A stretch of DNA of 64,000 nucleotides from Canibacter oris (GCF_014197205.1 NZ_JACIFD010000006.1:58630-122629), one strand, 5' to 3'. Shown: positions 25,700 to 35,299, counted from the stretch's first letter. Numbers and translations: made by a program. Notes: generated from the sequence alone by a model not told the origin.

Positions 25700-28228
25700 A
25701 TGGTAGAAAAACCAAGTTTTAAGAGAGTGAGACGCCTTGCTGCAGTGATGGCAACAGCGGGAGCGTTGGCCTTTACAGTGCTGACCCCGGCTGAGGCGGC
25801 CGCATCCTCTGATTTTAATCCTGGGCGCATTATTGAGGATGAGCTGTTTTATGATGGCCAAGCGATGTCTGCGCAACAGGTACAAAACTTTTTGAATCAG
25901 CAGGTGCCGCATGGCACACCGCGTAGTTTACGTAATTACAGCCAAGCTACCACGGGTAAGCTGCCTGATGCCTACTGCCCTGGCGGGTACCTTGGTGCGG
26001 GTTCAGAGACTGCAGCAGAGATTATCGCGAAGGTTGGGCGCGGCTGCGGTATTAGCCAAAAAGCACTGTTAGTGATGCTGCAGAAAGAGCAGAGTCTCAT
26101 CACTACAGTATCTCCTAATGATTACGCTTATCAGCGTGCGATGGGGTACGCTTGCCCTGACACTGGACCAAATTTTGGGGCAAACTGTGACGCTAGTTAT
26201 TTTGGGTTCCAAAATCAGGTCTGGCATGCAGCGCGGCAGTTGAAACGCTACCGCGACAGCGGACAGTTTACCTGGTTCCCTGTTGGAGGGTACGCTAATG
26301 TGCAGCATCACCCAAACCCGAGCTGCGGTACACAGCGAATTCGCATCGAAAACCATGCCACCGCAGGGCTTTACTACTACACCCCGTACGTGCCAAATAG
26401 TTCAGTGCTTGCTGGACGCCCCGACAACTGTGCAGCATACGGTAACTATAATTTCAATAAGCTTTATAAAAAATGGTTCGGAGACGCTGTCAACATTAGT
26501 GTGGATCAGAGTTTTAGGGATCTCTACAACAGCAATCCTGGGCATTATGGGAAACCAGTCAGCGGCGCGGTGACAGTAACTGGTGGAGTTATTGAGCAAC
26601 GCTTTGAGCATGCCACACTTTTTGCTGCTCCAGGGCAGCAGATTGCAGCGGTGCGCGGCGGTATCCGCAACTACTATGATTTGCAGGGCGGATCAAGCAG
26701 TCGGTTCGGGGTGCCGCGGGGTAATGAATATGCTGAAAACGGAACTTACCGACAGCATTTCAGTAATGCCCATGCAATCTGGACTCCGCACACTGGAACC
26801 GCTTTCCTGGTTAATGGCTTCAAAGAGGCATATCTGAATCAGAAAAATAACCTGCCGACGTTGCTCGGGGCTCCTTATGGTGTCGAGGAGAAAGTTGCGA
26901 ATGGTGTGCAGCAACGCACGCAGCGTGGCTATATGTTCTGGTCACCATTGACAGCAGTGACCTGGACACGCAACGGGTTTGCAGCGGAGCACAAGCGTTT
27001 GGGCGGTGCCGCAGGGCAGCTTGGTTTCCCGTTAAATATGGAACATCAAGTTGGCAATCATATTGTGCAGCACTTTGAATACGGCACCGCATATTACACT
27101 CCTCGTACTGGGGCTTACGCTGTCGCTGGCGATATCCACGACATGTACCAGTACCAGGGCGGCCCTAACAGTACAATTGGGCTGCCTACAGGAATCGAAT
27201 CTGCGGTGCGTGGCGGCACTAAACAAGAGTTTGAGAACGCTACTATCTACCGCACCACAGATGGCACTGTGGGAGTTGTAAAGAACGGTATTCGTGCTTA
27301 CTTTGATCGTCTCGGAGGCCCAAATGGCAAGCTCGGGCTGCCGCTTGGTGTCGAAATTGTTTCGGGTGATAGAGTGATTCAGCACTTCGAGAACGGCAAT
27401 GTATACTGGTCACCACGTAATACGGTAGCCGTTTACGGGGCATTCCATGGTGAGCTGATGGCTGATGAAGAGTTGGCTTATCAGAAGTATGGTTACCCAC
27501 TCGCTGAAGAACAGCGCATCGCCGGCGGTTGGGCACAAGAGTTCCAACAGGCTACAGCCTACTGGTCACCTGCTAGCGGGGCCGGTTTCCTAAAGGGTGC
27601 TTTCCGCTACGAATATAATCGGCTAGGCGGTACTAACAGTTGGCTGGGCTTCCCAGTCGGTGCTGAAGTGCAAACCGGTGAAGGGTATCGTCAAGATTTC
27701 CAACACGGAACTGCATATTGGACACCACAGCACGGGATTATTTACGTGAAGGGCGCGATCCGCGGTGCACATAAAGAAAACGGTGCGGAAACTGGTAGTT
27801 TCGGCTGGCCACTGAGCGCAGAAATTAATGAAAACGGGGGCTGGAGCCAAGAGTTTGAAAATGGCACAGTCACTTGGGCTCCTGGTATCGGTATCGGATT
27901 CGTGCAGGGCGACTTTAGAGATTTTTATCTTGAAGCAGGAGGCAGCGGTAGCTGGTTGGGGCACCCTCGCGGGTACGAGATTCGCAGCGCACACGGTACC
28001 AGACAAGAATTCCGCCATGCAACCTTGTTTAAGCAACGCAGCGGAGAGATTGTGTTCGTAAAAGGCGCTATTAGATCTGAGTTCTTGAGAACGGGAGCGG
28101 AGAATGGCCGTTTCGGTTACCCAATCTCTTCAGAGGAGAGCCTCGGGAGCGATACTTATCGGCAAGAATTCCAGAAGGTTGTGGTTACTTGGACTCCTGC
28201 TGCAGGATTAGAGGTGCAGCCGAAATAA
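25700..28228 (+). CDS. Large secreted LGFP-repeat protein
   Basis: 842 residues. An N-terminal signal peptide (Lys/Arg-rich start, hydrophobic AAVMATAGALAFTVL, probable cleavage after PAEAAA) is followed by a Cys-containing domain of about 220 residues (ALLVMLQKEQSLITTVS, ...MGYACPD, FGFQNQVWHAARQL, CGTQRIRIEN), probably muralytic or carbohydrate-binding but not assigned. From about residue 270 to the end there are 11 LGFP-type repeats of about 50 residues (for example LGFPLNME, LGLPTGIE, LGLPLGVE, LGFPVGAE, FGWPLSAE, FGYPISSE). LGFP repeats are linked to cell-wall anchoring. No sortase motif is seen. Base composition is lighter in GC than in its neighbours. Confidence 0.9.
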   Translation: MVEKPSFKRVRRLAAVMATAGALAFTVLTPAEAAASSDFNPGRIIEDELFYDGQAMSAQQVQNFLNQQVPHGTPRSLRNYSQATTGKLPDAYCPGGYLGAGSETAAEIIAKVGRGCGISQKALLVMLQKEQSLITTVSPNDYAYQRAMGYACPDTGPNFGANCDASYFGFQNQVWHAARQLKRYRDSGQFTWFPVGGYANVQHHPNPSCGTQRIRIENHATAGLYYYTPYVPNSSVLAGRPDNCAAYGNYNFNKLYKKWFGDAVNISVDQSFRDLYNSNPGHYGKPVSGAVTVTGGVIEQRFEHATLFAAPGQQIAAVRGGIRNYYDLQGGSSSRFGVPRGNEYAENGTYRQHFSNAHAIWTPHTGTAFLVNGFKEAYLNQKNNLPTLLGAPYGVEEKVANGVQQRTQRGYMFWSPLTAVTWTRNGFAAEHKRLGGAAGQLGFPLNMEHQVGNHIVQHFEYGTAYYTPRTGAYAVAGDIHDMYQYQGGPNSTIGLPTGIESAVRGGTKQEFENATIYRTTDGTVGVVKNGIRAYFDRLGGPNGKLGLPLGVEIVSGDRVIQHFENGNVYWSPRNTVAVYGAFHGELMADEELAYQKYGYPLAEEQRIAGGWAQEFQQATAYWSPASGAGFLKGAFRYEYNRLGGTNSWLGFPVGAEVQTGEGYRQDFQHGTAYWTPQHGIIYVKGAIRGAHKENGAETGSFGWPLSAEINENGGWSQEFENGTVTWAPGIGIGFVQGDFRDFYLEAGGSGSWLGHPRGYEIRSAHGTRQEFRHATLFKQRSGEIVFVKGAIRSEFLRTGAENGRFGYPISSEESLGSDTYRQEFQKVVVTWTPAAGLEVQPK

Positions 28229-28251
28229 TCATTCAGTTGTGATTTAGCGTT

Positions 28252-28312
28252 ATTCCCCGTCGGTAGTAAAAATACTGCTTTAGCTTGCTAGAGACAGGTA
28301 CCGGCGGGGAAT
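28252..28312 (+). terminator. Long hairpin after the LGFP gene
   Basis: The 14-base arms 28252-28265 and 28299-28312 pair with one G-U; the 33-base loop contains a smaller TAGC/GCTA hairpin. ATTCCTTTCTC follows. Confidence 0.65.
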
Positions 28313-28379
28313 ATTCCTTTCTCTCAACCGTTCATAGTAACTTAAGTAGGCCGCCGCAGCACGTCCGTTTGTAGCTGTA

Positions 28380-29477
28380 TTAGATTGCTGCGTGAATTTC
28401 CCACAGAGTGAGAGCGGTAGTGTCCCAGCTATAAACTTTGCTGCGATCTTGAGCCAAAATTTTAAGCCGCTCTAACACAGGATTTGCTGCTTCACTCAGA
28501 AAAATTAACTCAAGCTGTTCTTGCAGTGATTCTGCGCTATTAAAAACTGCCCCTGCATCTACTGCAATTTCTGCCGCGGCGGGAATTTCCGCGTGCAAAA
28601 TAGGTACACCGTTGGCAATTGCGCCATAGGCCTCGTACGCCATGGTTAGCCCGTAATGGGGCAATACTAATAAATCTGCGCCACCCAGAATTGCCCCGTA
28701 ATCTGATAGCGCTGTAGTTTGAATACGAATTACGCGAGAGGTTTCTTCCTGCGCGATTGCGCCGCTACTCTCGGGTGTAGCTGCATCAGCGGTGATGATT
28801 ACTAGCGGCGGTAACTTTGTATTGGCAGCCACAGCTTCGGTCAGCCAGGCCAAGCGGTCAGGGTCACAGGGCTCTGTAGTTACCATGTAACGCTGTGGTA
28901 AGAGCAGTTCTTCACGACGTGCAGCGGCCTCGGCGCTGGCGATGTATTCTTGCGGTGCTGCATTGCTTACAACTCTGACATTGACCGCCCCAAATTCTGC
29001 CTGTAGTCGGGATGCCACATCGAAATTTGGAGCAATTAAAACATCTGCGTGTTTCACAGCGCGTTTTAACAAATTTTTTTGGAGTTTAACCTGCTGGGGG
29101 CTAAAGCAACAATCCTGGTCTAGATATGCAAGGTGCGGGACCCCTACTGTGACTTGCGTTCCGGTCTCACGTTTTTGCAGGGGTCGTAGAGGAACTAATG
29201 GGGTTTGCGCATGGAGCATTTCCCCGTCAAGTGGTCGTGCTGCGGTGTTAGTATGCCACAGCAGCCCTAACATGTTTGCTGGCAGCGGAATTTGTGCGGT
29301 GCTAATGCGAGGGTTTCTTGGTAAGTTAAGCTCGACGTGCTGAGGAAGCAACACGCGCACTGCGCACGCCCGCGGTGCGGTGCGTGCCAAAGCAGCGGTC
29401 AGGTCACGCAGCGCGGCAGCGTTCGCTGCGTGATCGTAGTCGGCAAAGGTTTCGCCGATGAGGTTAATAACTGCCAT
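28380..29477 (-). CDS. GT4-like glycosyltransferase
   Basis: 365 residues with a GT-B outline: an N-terminal half with YDHAANAAALRDLTAALA and VLIAPNFDVASRLQAEFG, then a C-terminal donor domain with LGGADLLVLPHYGLTMAYEAYGAIANGVPILHA. This last block is the E-x7-E-like nucleotide-sugar region, though the first acidic residue is replaced (the sequence reads LTMAYEAY). It begins the surface-glycan region and is divergent from galE. A TAAGTT box lies five bases upstream of the ATG, and AAGGGG lies farther up. Acceptor and sugar are unknown. Confidence 0.7.
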   Translation of the reverse strand: MAVINLIGETFADYDHAANAAALRDLTAALARTAPRACAVRVLLPQHVELNLPRNPRISTAQIPLPANMLGLLWHTNTAARPLDGEMLHAQTPLVPLRPLQKRETGTQVTVGVPHLAYLDQDCCFSPQQVKLQKNLLKRAVKHADVLIAPNFDVASRLQAEFGAVNVRVVSNAAPQEYIASAEAAARREELLLPQRYMVTTEPCDPDRLAWLTEAVAANTKLPPLVIITADAATPESSGAIAQEETSRVIRIQTTALSDYGAILGGADLLVLPHYGLTMAYEAYGAIANGVPILHAEIPAAAEIAVDAGAVFNSAESLQEQLELIFLSEAANPVLERLKILAQDRSKVYSWDTTALTLWEIHAAI

Positions 29478-29551
29478 TTAAGAACTTAGCCCCTTGAAAA
29501 AGTTATGAATATTAATCATTTTAATAGGCAAACAACTGTCGAAGCTCAATG

Positions 29552-29557
29552 TAGGCT
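29552..29557 (+). promoter_or_regulatory. -10 box, leaderless galE
   Basis: TAGGCT lies seven bases before ATG 29565, with no ribosome site. Confidence 0.5.
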
Positions 29558-29564
29558 ATAAAGT

Positions 29565-30590
29565 ATGCGAGTTATATTGACCGGCGGAGCCGGATACATT
29601 GGTAGTCATACAGCGGTTTTGTTGGCCGAACGCGGCCATGACATCGTCATCATCGATGATTTCTCTAACTCTCACCCGAAAGCAGTGGAGCGTATTCAGG
29701 AAATCACCGGCACAGACATTGAGCTAATAGAAGCAGATTTGGCATCTAGCAAACAGGCACGCGATGCTTTTGCCGCCGCACACGATAAGGCGCCGGTGGA
29801 CGCGGTTATCCACTTTGCCGGCTTGAAAGCTGTCGGTGAGTCGGTGGCGCAGCCAACCCGTTACTACCGGGTTAACATTAACTCTACCCTCAACGTGCTA
29901 GACGAAATGCGCACCCTCGGGATTAACCGCTTCGTGTTCTCAAGCTCGGCAACTGTTTACGGTGATCCGCAGTACCTGCCGCTTGACGAAAAGCACCCGA
30001 CCGGGGTTGGCGTCACCAATCCTTACGGCTGGACCAAAGCCATGATTGAGCAGATGGTACGCGACGCGGTCGTTCCGCACCCAGAGCTGGCTGCTGTGCT
30101 GCTGCGTTACTTCAACCCGGTGGGGGCGCACCCATCAGGTAAAATCGGCGAGGATCCAAGCGGTATCCCAAACAACCTGATGCCTTTCGTAGCGCAGGTT
30201 GCGGTTGGCAAGCGCGAGCAGCTCGGGGTTTTCGGCAACAGCTACAACACCATTGACGGCACCGGGGTGCGCGACTATATTCATGTGATGGATCTCGCCG
30301 CCGGCCACATTGCTGCTCTTGAGCAGGCGACGCAGGGGGTTACCGCCTACAACCTCGGCTCCGGTGTGGGTTCCAGCGTGTTGCAGGTTGTTGCCGCCTT
30401 TGAAGAGGCAAGTGGGCAACGGATCGCCTACGAAGTTTTGCCAGCGCGCGCGGGTGATGTGGCGGAACTGGTGGCTGATCCACACAAAGCAAATTCGGAG
30501 CTACACTGGGAGACTGAGCTGAGCCTGCAGCAGGCCTGCGCAGACACCTGGAAGTGGCAATCGCAAAACCCTAACGGCTTCAACGGTTAA
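29565..30590 (+). CDS. galE: UDP-glucose 4-epimerase GalE
   Basis: Extended short-chain dehydrogenase that interconverts UDP-glucose and UDP-galactose. Motifs: NAD-binding LTGGAGYIGSHTAVLL, VIHFAGLKAVGESV, FSSSATVYGDP (catalytic Ser) and NPYGWTKAMIE (Tyr-x3-Lys), followed by LRYFNPVGAHPSGKIGEDP. At 341 residues it is normal. With glf at 41.7 kb it would provide UDP-galactofuranose for wall-polymer synthesis, besides Leloir metabolism. Confidence 0.96.
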   Translation: MRVILTGGAGYIGSHTAVLLAERGHDIVIIDDFSNSHPKAVERIQEITGTDIELIEADLASSKQARDAFAAAHDKAPVDAVIHFAGLKAVGESVAQPTRYYRVNINSTLNVLDEMRTLGINRFVFSSSATVYGDPQYLPLDEKHPTGVGVTNPYGWTKAMIEQMVRDAVVPHPELAAVLLRYFNPVGAHPSGKIGEDPSGIPNNLMPFVAQVAVGKREQLGVFGNSYNTIDGTGVRDYIHVMDLAAGHIAALEQATQGVTAYNLGSGVGSSVLQVVAAFEEASGQRIAYEVLPARAGDVAELVADPHKANSELHWETELSLQQACADTWKWQSQNPNGFNG

Positions 30591-30596
30591 CCTGAG

Positions 30597-30620
30597 ACAG
30601 CACCGAAAGAGCGGTGCTGT
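30597..30620 (+). terminator. Hairpin after galE
   Basis: Nine-bp perfect stem ACAGCACCG/CGGTGCTGT with a six-base loop, seven bases after the stop; no T-tract. The -10-like TATAAGAT of the next gene follows at 30627-30634. Confidence 0.6.
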
Positions 30621-30644
30621 GACCGGTATAAGATAGAGGGCGAA

Positions 30645-32027
30645 ATGGATTTGCAACGTCAGATGAGCTTACCTCTGAGGTACCCGGATGAAACCGATCC
30701 GCGTTTTATGACCAAGCGGGCGCGGTGGTTCGTGGTGCTCGGGTTTTTGCTGCCTGGCAGCGTGCAAATCCTGGCTGGTAAGAAGGCACTCGGGCGATTT
30801 GCAATGGTTGCCACTTGGCTGTTGCTCGCGGGCGTTGCGGCGTTCGGCGTGGGGTTATGGCAGTTTCGGGTGCAAACCCTGAATCTGTTGGGACAGCAGT
30901 GGTTTTTGACCGCGCTGCAGGTGGTGCTCGGCTGCTATCTGTTGATGTGGCTGATTCTCGGTTTTGATACCATGCGGCTACTGCGTTTGACCCGGGTGCG
31001 CGGCAACTGGCGAGCACCGCTGGCTTTTGTAACGGTGCTGCTGACAGTGTTGCCGGTGGCGGCGGGGCTGTGGGGTATAAACCTACTGCAGACCAGTAAG
31101 CAGGTGGTGTCGGAGGTTTTTGCGGAGCGTCCGGCTGTGTCTCCCGACGAAAACGGTCGATACAATATTTTGCTGCTCGGCACCGATGCGGGAGCTGATC
31201 GTGAGGGTGTGCGCCCAGACAGCATCACCCTGGTGAGTATCGATGCCGCAACCGGCAAGTCGGTTTTCGTGGGCTTGCCACGGGAGCTCAACGAGCCACA
31301 GTTTAAACCAAGCAGTCCGCTGTACGCCATTTACCCGGAGGGCTTCGGTGCAATCGACGGCTGCAACACTGGCAGGTGCTGGCTGAACAGTCTGTTTAGC
31401 GAGGGTGAGATTTTCTTGCCGGAGCTGTATCCGGACGCGACAGCGCACGGCTCAACCCCGGGTATTGAGGCTACTAAAGACGGGGTGGCGGGATCCACCG
31501 GCCTTGACATTCATTTCTACGTGCTGCTGAATATGGAGGGCTTCCAGGAGCTGATTGACGCCCTCGGCGGGGTGGAAATTAACGTCACCGAGCCGCTGCC
31601 AATTGGCGGTGACGAGTTTGGCAACGGTGTGGAAGGCTATGTGGAGCCCGGGCTGCGACGACTCAGCGGATATGAGGCGCTGTGGTACGCGCGCTCACGC
31701 TATGGCTCTGAGCGTGGCGACTATGATCGCATGGAACGCCAGCGGGAGCTGCAGGCTGCGATTTTGGCACAGATGGATCCGCGCAACGTGCTGCTACGCT
31801 TCGAGGCGATTCTGCAGAGCGGCACCCACGTCGCAGAAACCGATGTGCCGAACAACATGATCGGCACCCTCACTGATTTGGCCCTGCGCGCAAAACAGCA
31901 TGAGCCGGTGCGTGTGGAATTGAGCCCGCCAGAAATTATCACTGAAGCACCAGACTATGACCGGATTCACGAGATGGTGCGGGAAGCTATTGTGCAGGCC
32001 TCGGGAAGCGATGAAAATGGGCAGTAG
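30645..32027 (+). CDS. LytR-CpsA-Psr (LCP) cell-wall polymer ligase
   Basis: Membrane-anchored transferase of the family that attaches undecaprenyl-linked wall glycopolymers to peptidoglycan. The N-terminal 150 residues hold about four hydrophobic segments (unusual, since many LCP proteins have one). The LCP domain follows: YNILLLGTDAGADREGVRPD, DSITLVSIDAATGKSVFVGLPREL, YVLLNMEGFQELIDALGGVEI and GYEALWYARSRYGSERGDYDRMERQ, including the conserved Arg residues. A cysteine pair lies in the insert (CNTGRC). AGAGGG precedes ATG 30645. It starts the four-gene run with two GT2s and an M20 hydrolase. Confidence 0.92.
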   Translation: MDLQRQMSLPLRYPDETDPRFMTKRARWFVVLGFLLPGSVQILAGKKALGRFAMVATWLLLAGVAAFGVGLWQFRVQTLNLLGQQWFLTALQVVLGCYLLMWLILGFDTMRLLRLTRVRGNWRAPLAFVTVLLTVLPVAAGLWGINLLQTSKQVVSEVFAERPAVSPDENGRYNILLLGTDAGADREGVRPDSITLVSIDAATGKSVFVGLPRELNEPQFKPSSPLYAIYPEGFGAIDGCNTGRCWLNSLFSEGEIFLPELYPDATAHGSTPGIEATKDGVAGSTGLDIHFYVLLNMEGFQELIDALGGVEINVTEPLPIGGDEFGNGVEGYVEPGLRRLSGYEALWYARSRYGSERGDYDRMERQRELQAAILAQMDPRNVLLRFEAILQSGTHVAETDVPNNMIGTLTDLALRAKQHEPVRVELSPPEIITEAPDYDRIHEMVREAIVQASGSDENGQ

Positions 32028-33087
32028 TGAGCAGACAGCGATGACATTTTTGCAACCGCAGGGAGATTTGCAGCGGCTGCGCGTGGCGGCAGTTGTGGTG
32101 TCGTACAATCGCCGCGACCTACTGCAGGAAACCCTGCAAGCGTTACTGGCGCAAACTGTGCGCCCCGACGCGGTGATTGTGGTCGATAACGGCAGCACTG
32201 ACGACGCAGCGGCCGTGGCTGCGCACAATTTGGAACAGCTGGGGGCAGCTGGCCAGCTCATTAAGCTGCAGCACAACACTGGTGGCGCCGGTGGTTTTGC
32301 AGTTGGCATTGCGGCCGCTATCAACACCGAGCTGGAGGGATTTGCGCCCGACTGGGTGTGGGTTATGGACGACGACACGGTGCCGCATCCTACCGCGCTG
32401 GAAACCGCACTGCACGCCCACCGCGAGTACGCGGCAACCGGTCCTGATTCGCTCGCTGTTATCGGCTCCCGGGTGGTCTGGACCAACGGCCAGGAGCATC
32501 CTATGAACACCCCGAAACAGAAAATCGGGGTTACAAGCTCGGAAGTGGCGCGTAGCGAAGTAGTGGGTGCCACCGCTATTCGCTCCATCTCTTTCGTGTC
32601 AGCCTTGCTGCGAACTTCGCGCATCCAGGAGGTAGGCTTGCCTGTTGCCGCCTATTTTCTGTGGAACGACGACTTTGAATACTCCGCACGCCTGCTGCAC
32701 GGGGCACATGGCATCTATGTGCCGCACAGCGTGGTGACTCACAAAACCAAAGCGCTTGGCTCCAGCGATCATGACCCGGGAGAGCGTTTCCGGTATGAGG
32801 TACGCAACAAAATATGGTTGTTTAAACACTCTCGGGCGTTGAAACCATGGGAGCGTGCCGCTTACCGTGCCGCGACCGCGCGTCGCTGGGTTCGCACTTT
32901 CAAGCGTAGCAGTGCCCCGGTGGTACTAGCTCGCGCCTGCGAGCAGGGGCTTAAAGAAGCTTACCGGGCCGCCCCGCTGCCAAACAGCATGGTGCTGCAG
33001 GGCGCTGGGGTACCGCAAGATGTCGCCACCGTAATTGCGGCGCTGGATCCCGCTACCGCGAGCAAACACGGCAGGTGGCGGCGATGA
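32011..33087 (+). CDS. GT2 glycosyltransferase, GlfT1-like
   Basis: GT-A fold. Motifs: VAAVVVSYNRRDLLQETLQAL, VIVVDNGSTDD, the NTGGAGGFAVGI block, and the WVMDDDTVPHPTAL DxD region, followed by FLWNDDFEYSARL and HKTKA. The NTGGAGGF plus WVMDDD pattern matches the GlfT1/rhamnosyl-galactofuranosyl branch and closely resembles the product at 37052-37942. The start is ATG 32011 or 32017; both overlap the LCP stop. It ends in an ATGA overlap with the next GT2. Galactofuranose specificity is an inference supported by glf nearby. Confidence 0.85.
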   Translation: MKMGSSEQTAMTFLQPQGDLQRLRVAAVVVSYNRRDLLQETLQALLAQTVRPDAVIVVDNGSTDDAAAVAAHNLEQLGAAGQLIKLQHNTGGAGGFAVGIAAAINTELEGFAPDWVWVMDDDTVPHPTALETALHAHREYAATGPDSLAVIGSRVVWTNGQEHPMNTPKQKIGVTSSEVARSEVVGATAIRSISFVSALLRTSRIQEVGLPVAAYFLWNDDFEYSARLLHGAHGIYVPHSVVTHKTKALGSSDHDPGERFRYEVRNKIWLFKHSRALKPWERAAYRAATARRWVRTFKRSSAPVVLARACEQGLKEAYRAAPLPNSMVLQGAGVPQDVATVIAALDPATASKHGRWRR

Positions 33088-33959
33088 GCGCGGCGGTTAC
33101 CATTACAAACACCCAAACCGCGCCTTTTTCGCTGCTGCTGCCGGTCTACGCCGGCGATACCGCGGCGCAGCTGAGCGCTGCACTGGAAAGCTGTCTGGTG
33201 CAGCAAACACTTAAACCCGCGGAGATTATCGTGGTGCAAGATGGTCCGGTGCCGCCAGCAATCACCGCTGTACTAGAGCAGTGGCGGGCGAGCCTGTCGC
33301 CGGTGCCGCTGCGAGTGTTGCAAATAGCGCAAAATAAAGGACTCGCTAACGCCCTTAACTACGGTCTGCAACACTGTGGCTATGAGGTTGTGGCGCGGAT
33401 GGACGCCGACGACATCAGCCTTCCGGAGCGCTTCGCCAAACAGTGGCAGCGTTTTAATGATGGGCAGCTGGACGTGCTCGGCACAGCGATGGAGGAGTTT
33501 GCTGACGACAGCTTGCAAACGGTGAGCTTGCGGATGGCTCCGGCGGGTGCAGCGCGGATTCGCCAACACGCTATTACCCACAGTCCGTTTAATCACCCAA
33601 CCGTGATGTACCGCAAAGCAACAGTGCTGGAGCACGGCGGCTATCGGGAAATGGGTAGCATGGAGGACTACTGGCTGTTTGTGCGGTTGATTGCAGCTGG
33701 CGCAAAGGTTGATAATCTGCGCGAACCGTTGCTGCGCTACCGCGCAGGCAGGGGGGTTTACCGTCGCCGTGGGGGGATGGAAACCGCTGCAACTGAGCTG
33801 CGGTTGCAACGGGAAATGCTGCGTATCGGGTTTATTACTCCGGCACAGTTCATACGCAACTGCGTCATGAAAACCGTGTATCGGTTGCTGCCGGTACGGA
33901 TAAAACAGGTGCTGTTTAAGCGTTTTATCGCGCCTGGGCTGCCGGGAGACAAAAAGTAA
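33084..33959 (+). CDS. GT2 glycosyltransferase
   Basis: About 291 residues, GT-A fold: FSLLLPVYAGDTAAQLSAAL, IIVVQDGPV, NKGLANALNYGLQHCGYE, ARMDADDISLPERFAKQ (DxD) and SMEDYWLFVRLIAAGAKV with the catalytic-base-like Glu-Asp. This is the capsule or exopolysaccharide type, different from its GlfT1-like neighbour. ATG 33084 overlaps the previous stop by four bases, and the stop overlaps the next start (TAATG), so it is tightly coupled. The sugar transferred is unknown. Confidence 0.85.
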   Translation: MSAAVTITNTQTAPFSLLLPVYAGDTAAQLSAALESCLVQQTLKPAEIIVVQDGPVPPAITAVLEQWRASLSPVPLRVLQIAQNKGLANALNYGLQHCGYEVVARMDADDISLPERFAKQWQRFNDGQLDVLGTAMEEFADDSLQTVSLRMAPAGAARIRQHAITHSPFNHPTVMYRKATVLEHGGYREMGSMEDYWLFVRLIAAGAKVDNLREPLLRYRAGRGVYRRRGGMETAATELRLQREMLRIGFITPAQFIRNCVMKTVYRLLPVRIKQVLFKRFIAPGLPGDKK

Positions 33960-35299
33960 TGACGAAGAAATTCAGTGCGGCGGCGGTTGCTGACACAGTG
34001 GAGTTGCTACAGGATTTGATTCGCGCCGCCTGCGTTAACGACGGGAGTTTGCAGGGCGCACAGGAAATCCGCAGCGCGAAAATCATCGCTGAGTTTTTGC
34101 GTGGCTGCGGCGCGAGCATCAAAATTGTAGAGGCGGCACCGGGCCGCGCCTCGATTATCGCCAGGGTGCCTGGCAGTGACCCGGCTGCGCCAGTGGTGGG
34201 GCTGCTGGGCCACCTCGACGTGGTTCCGGTGGAGCGCGCATACTGGGATCGCGACCCCTTCAGCGGTGAGCTGATAGACGGCGAAGTGTGGGGGCGTGGC
34301 GCCGTAGACATGCTGTTTTTAACCGCGGCTTTCGCAGCCCAGTTCCGAGAGGTGGCGCGCGCCGCAGCCGCCGGGAACCCGCCGCGCGGCGACCTGATTC
34401 TGCTGGCAGTAGCCGACGAGGAGGCCGGCGGCGAGCACGGCGTGAAATGGCTGTTTGAAACCCAGGCAGAGCTTGCCGAAATCACCGAGGTAATCGGAGA
34501 ATCCGGCGGGATGCGGTTCGGCGAGCACGTCGCCATCGAGGTCGGGGAGAAGGGATCTGCCGGCCGCCGTATCACCTTCACCGGTAATCCGGCACACGCT
34601 TCGATTCCGTACGCGGGCGACGGCGCGATTGACGTCGCTGCACAGGCGCTGCAGTTGCTGCAGCAGGCACCAGCGCAGCTGCACCTCGGGGACACCTGGG
34701 AGGCGTTTGTGCGGGCGCGGGTGGCTGATCCACAGTTGCAAAAACAATTGCTGGATGCTGCAACTTTACCCGTCGCGTTGCCGCAGTTGGGTGCTATTGC
34801 GGGCTATGCACATGCGGTGAGCCGCACCACAATCGCAGTCACTAAGTTCCACGCCGGTACCGCACACAACGTGATACCCGGTACGGCGCAGCTGACCTTA
34901 GATATTCGCACGTTGCCGGGCGTTGATGATGCTGCGGTGGATCAGCTGCTGCACACCGCCCTGGCGCCGCTTAAGGGACAGTACGAGATTAAACACCTGC
35001 TTGGGTGGGAAGCGACGAAATCAAGTGCCGCAACCGAGCTGTTTGCGGTGTTGTGTGATGCGGTACGGGAGTTTACCGGTGCCGCGGTGCTACCGCTGGT
35101 CGCCGCTGGCGGCTCAGACTGTCGTTTCTTCCGGCAGCGTGGCATTCCGGCTTACGGTTTCGCGCTGTTTAGTTCACAGTGGAGCTATGAGCAGTACCGG
35201 GCGCGAATTCATGCGCATAATGAGCGCATCGACGTGGAATCGATAGCGTTGACACTGCAGGGTCTCACTTATGTGCTGCAGCGTCGGCTCACATGCTGA
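33959..35299 (+). CDS. M20-family metallohydrolase
   Basis: 446-residue di-zinc amidohydrolase or peptidase. Expected ligands are present: H85 and the Asp of GHLDVV, Asp117 in WGRGAVDM, E154-E155 in ADEEAGG, Glu181 in IGESGGM, and a C-terminal His in RIHAHNERI. It resembles the actinobacterial M20 peptidases annotated as DapE-like or dipeptidases. The residue after GAVDM is Leu rather than the usual Lys. It is translationally coupled to the upstream GT2 by a one-base overlap, so an envelope-related substrate is possible but unproven. Confidence 0.88.
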   Translation: MTKKFSAAAVADTVELLQDLIRAACVNDGSLQGAQEIRSAKIIAEFLRGCGASIKIVEAAPGRASIIARVPGSDPAAPVVGLLGHLDVVPVERAYWDRDPFSGELIDGEVWGRGAVDMLFLTAAFAAQFREVARAAAAGNPPRGDLILLAVADEEAGGEHGVKWLFETQAELAEITEVIGESGGMRFGEHVAIEVGEKGSAGRRITFTGNPAHASIPYAGDGAIDVAAQALQLLQQAPAQLHLGDTWEAFVRARVADPQLQKQLLDAATLPVALPQLGAIAGYAHAVSRTTIAVTKFHAGTAHNVIPGTAQLTLDIRTLPGVDDAAVDQLLHTALAPLKGQYEIKHLLGWEATKSSAATELFAVLCDAVREFTGAAVLPLVAAGGSDCRFFRQRGIPAYGFALFSSQWSYEQYRARIHAHNERIDVESIALTLQGLTYVLQRRLTC

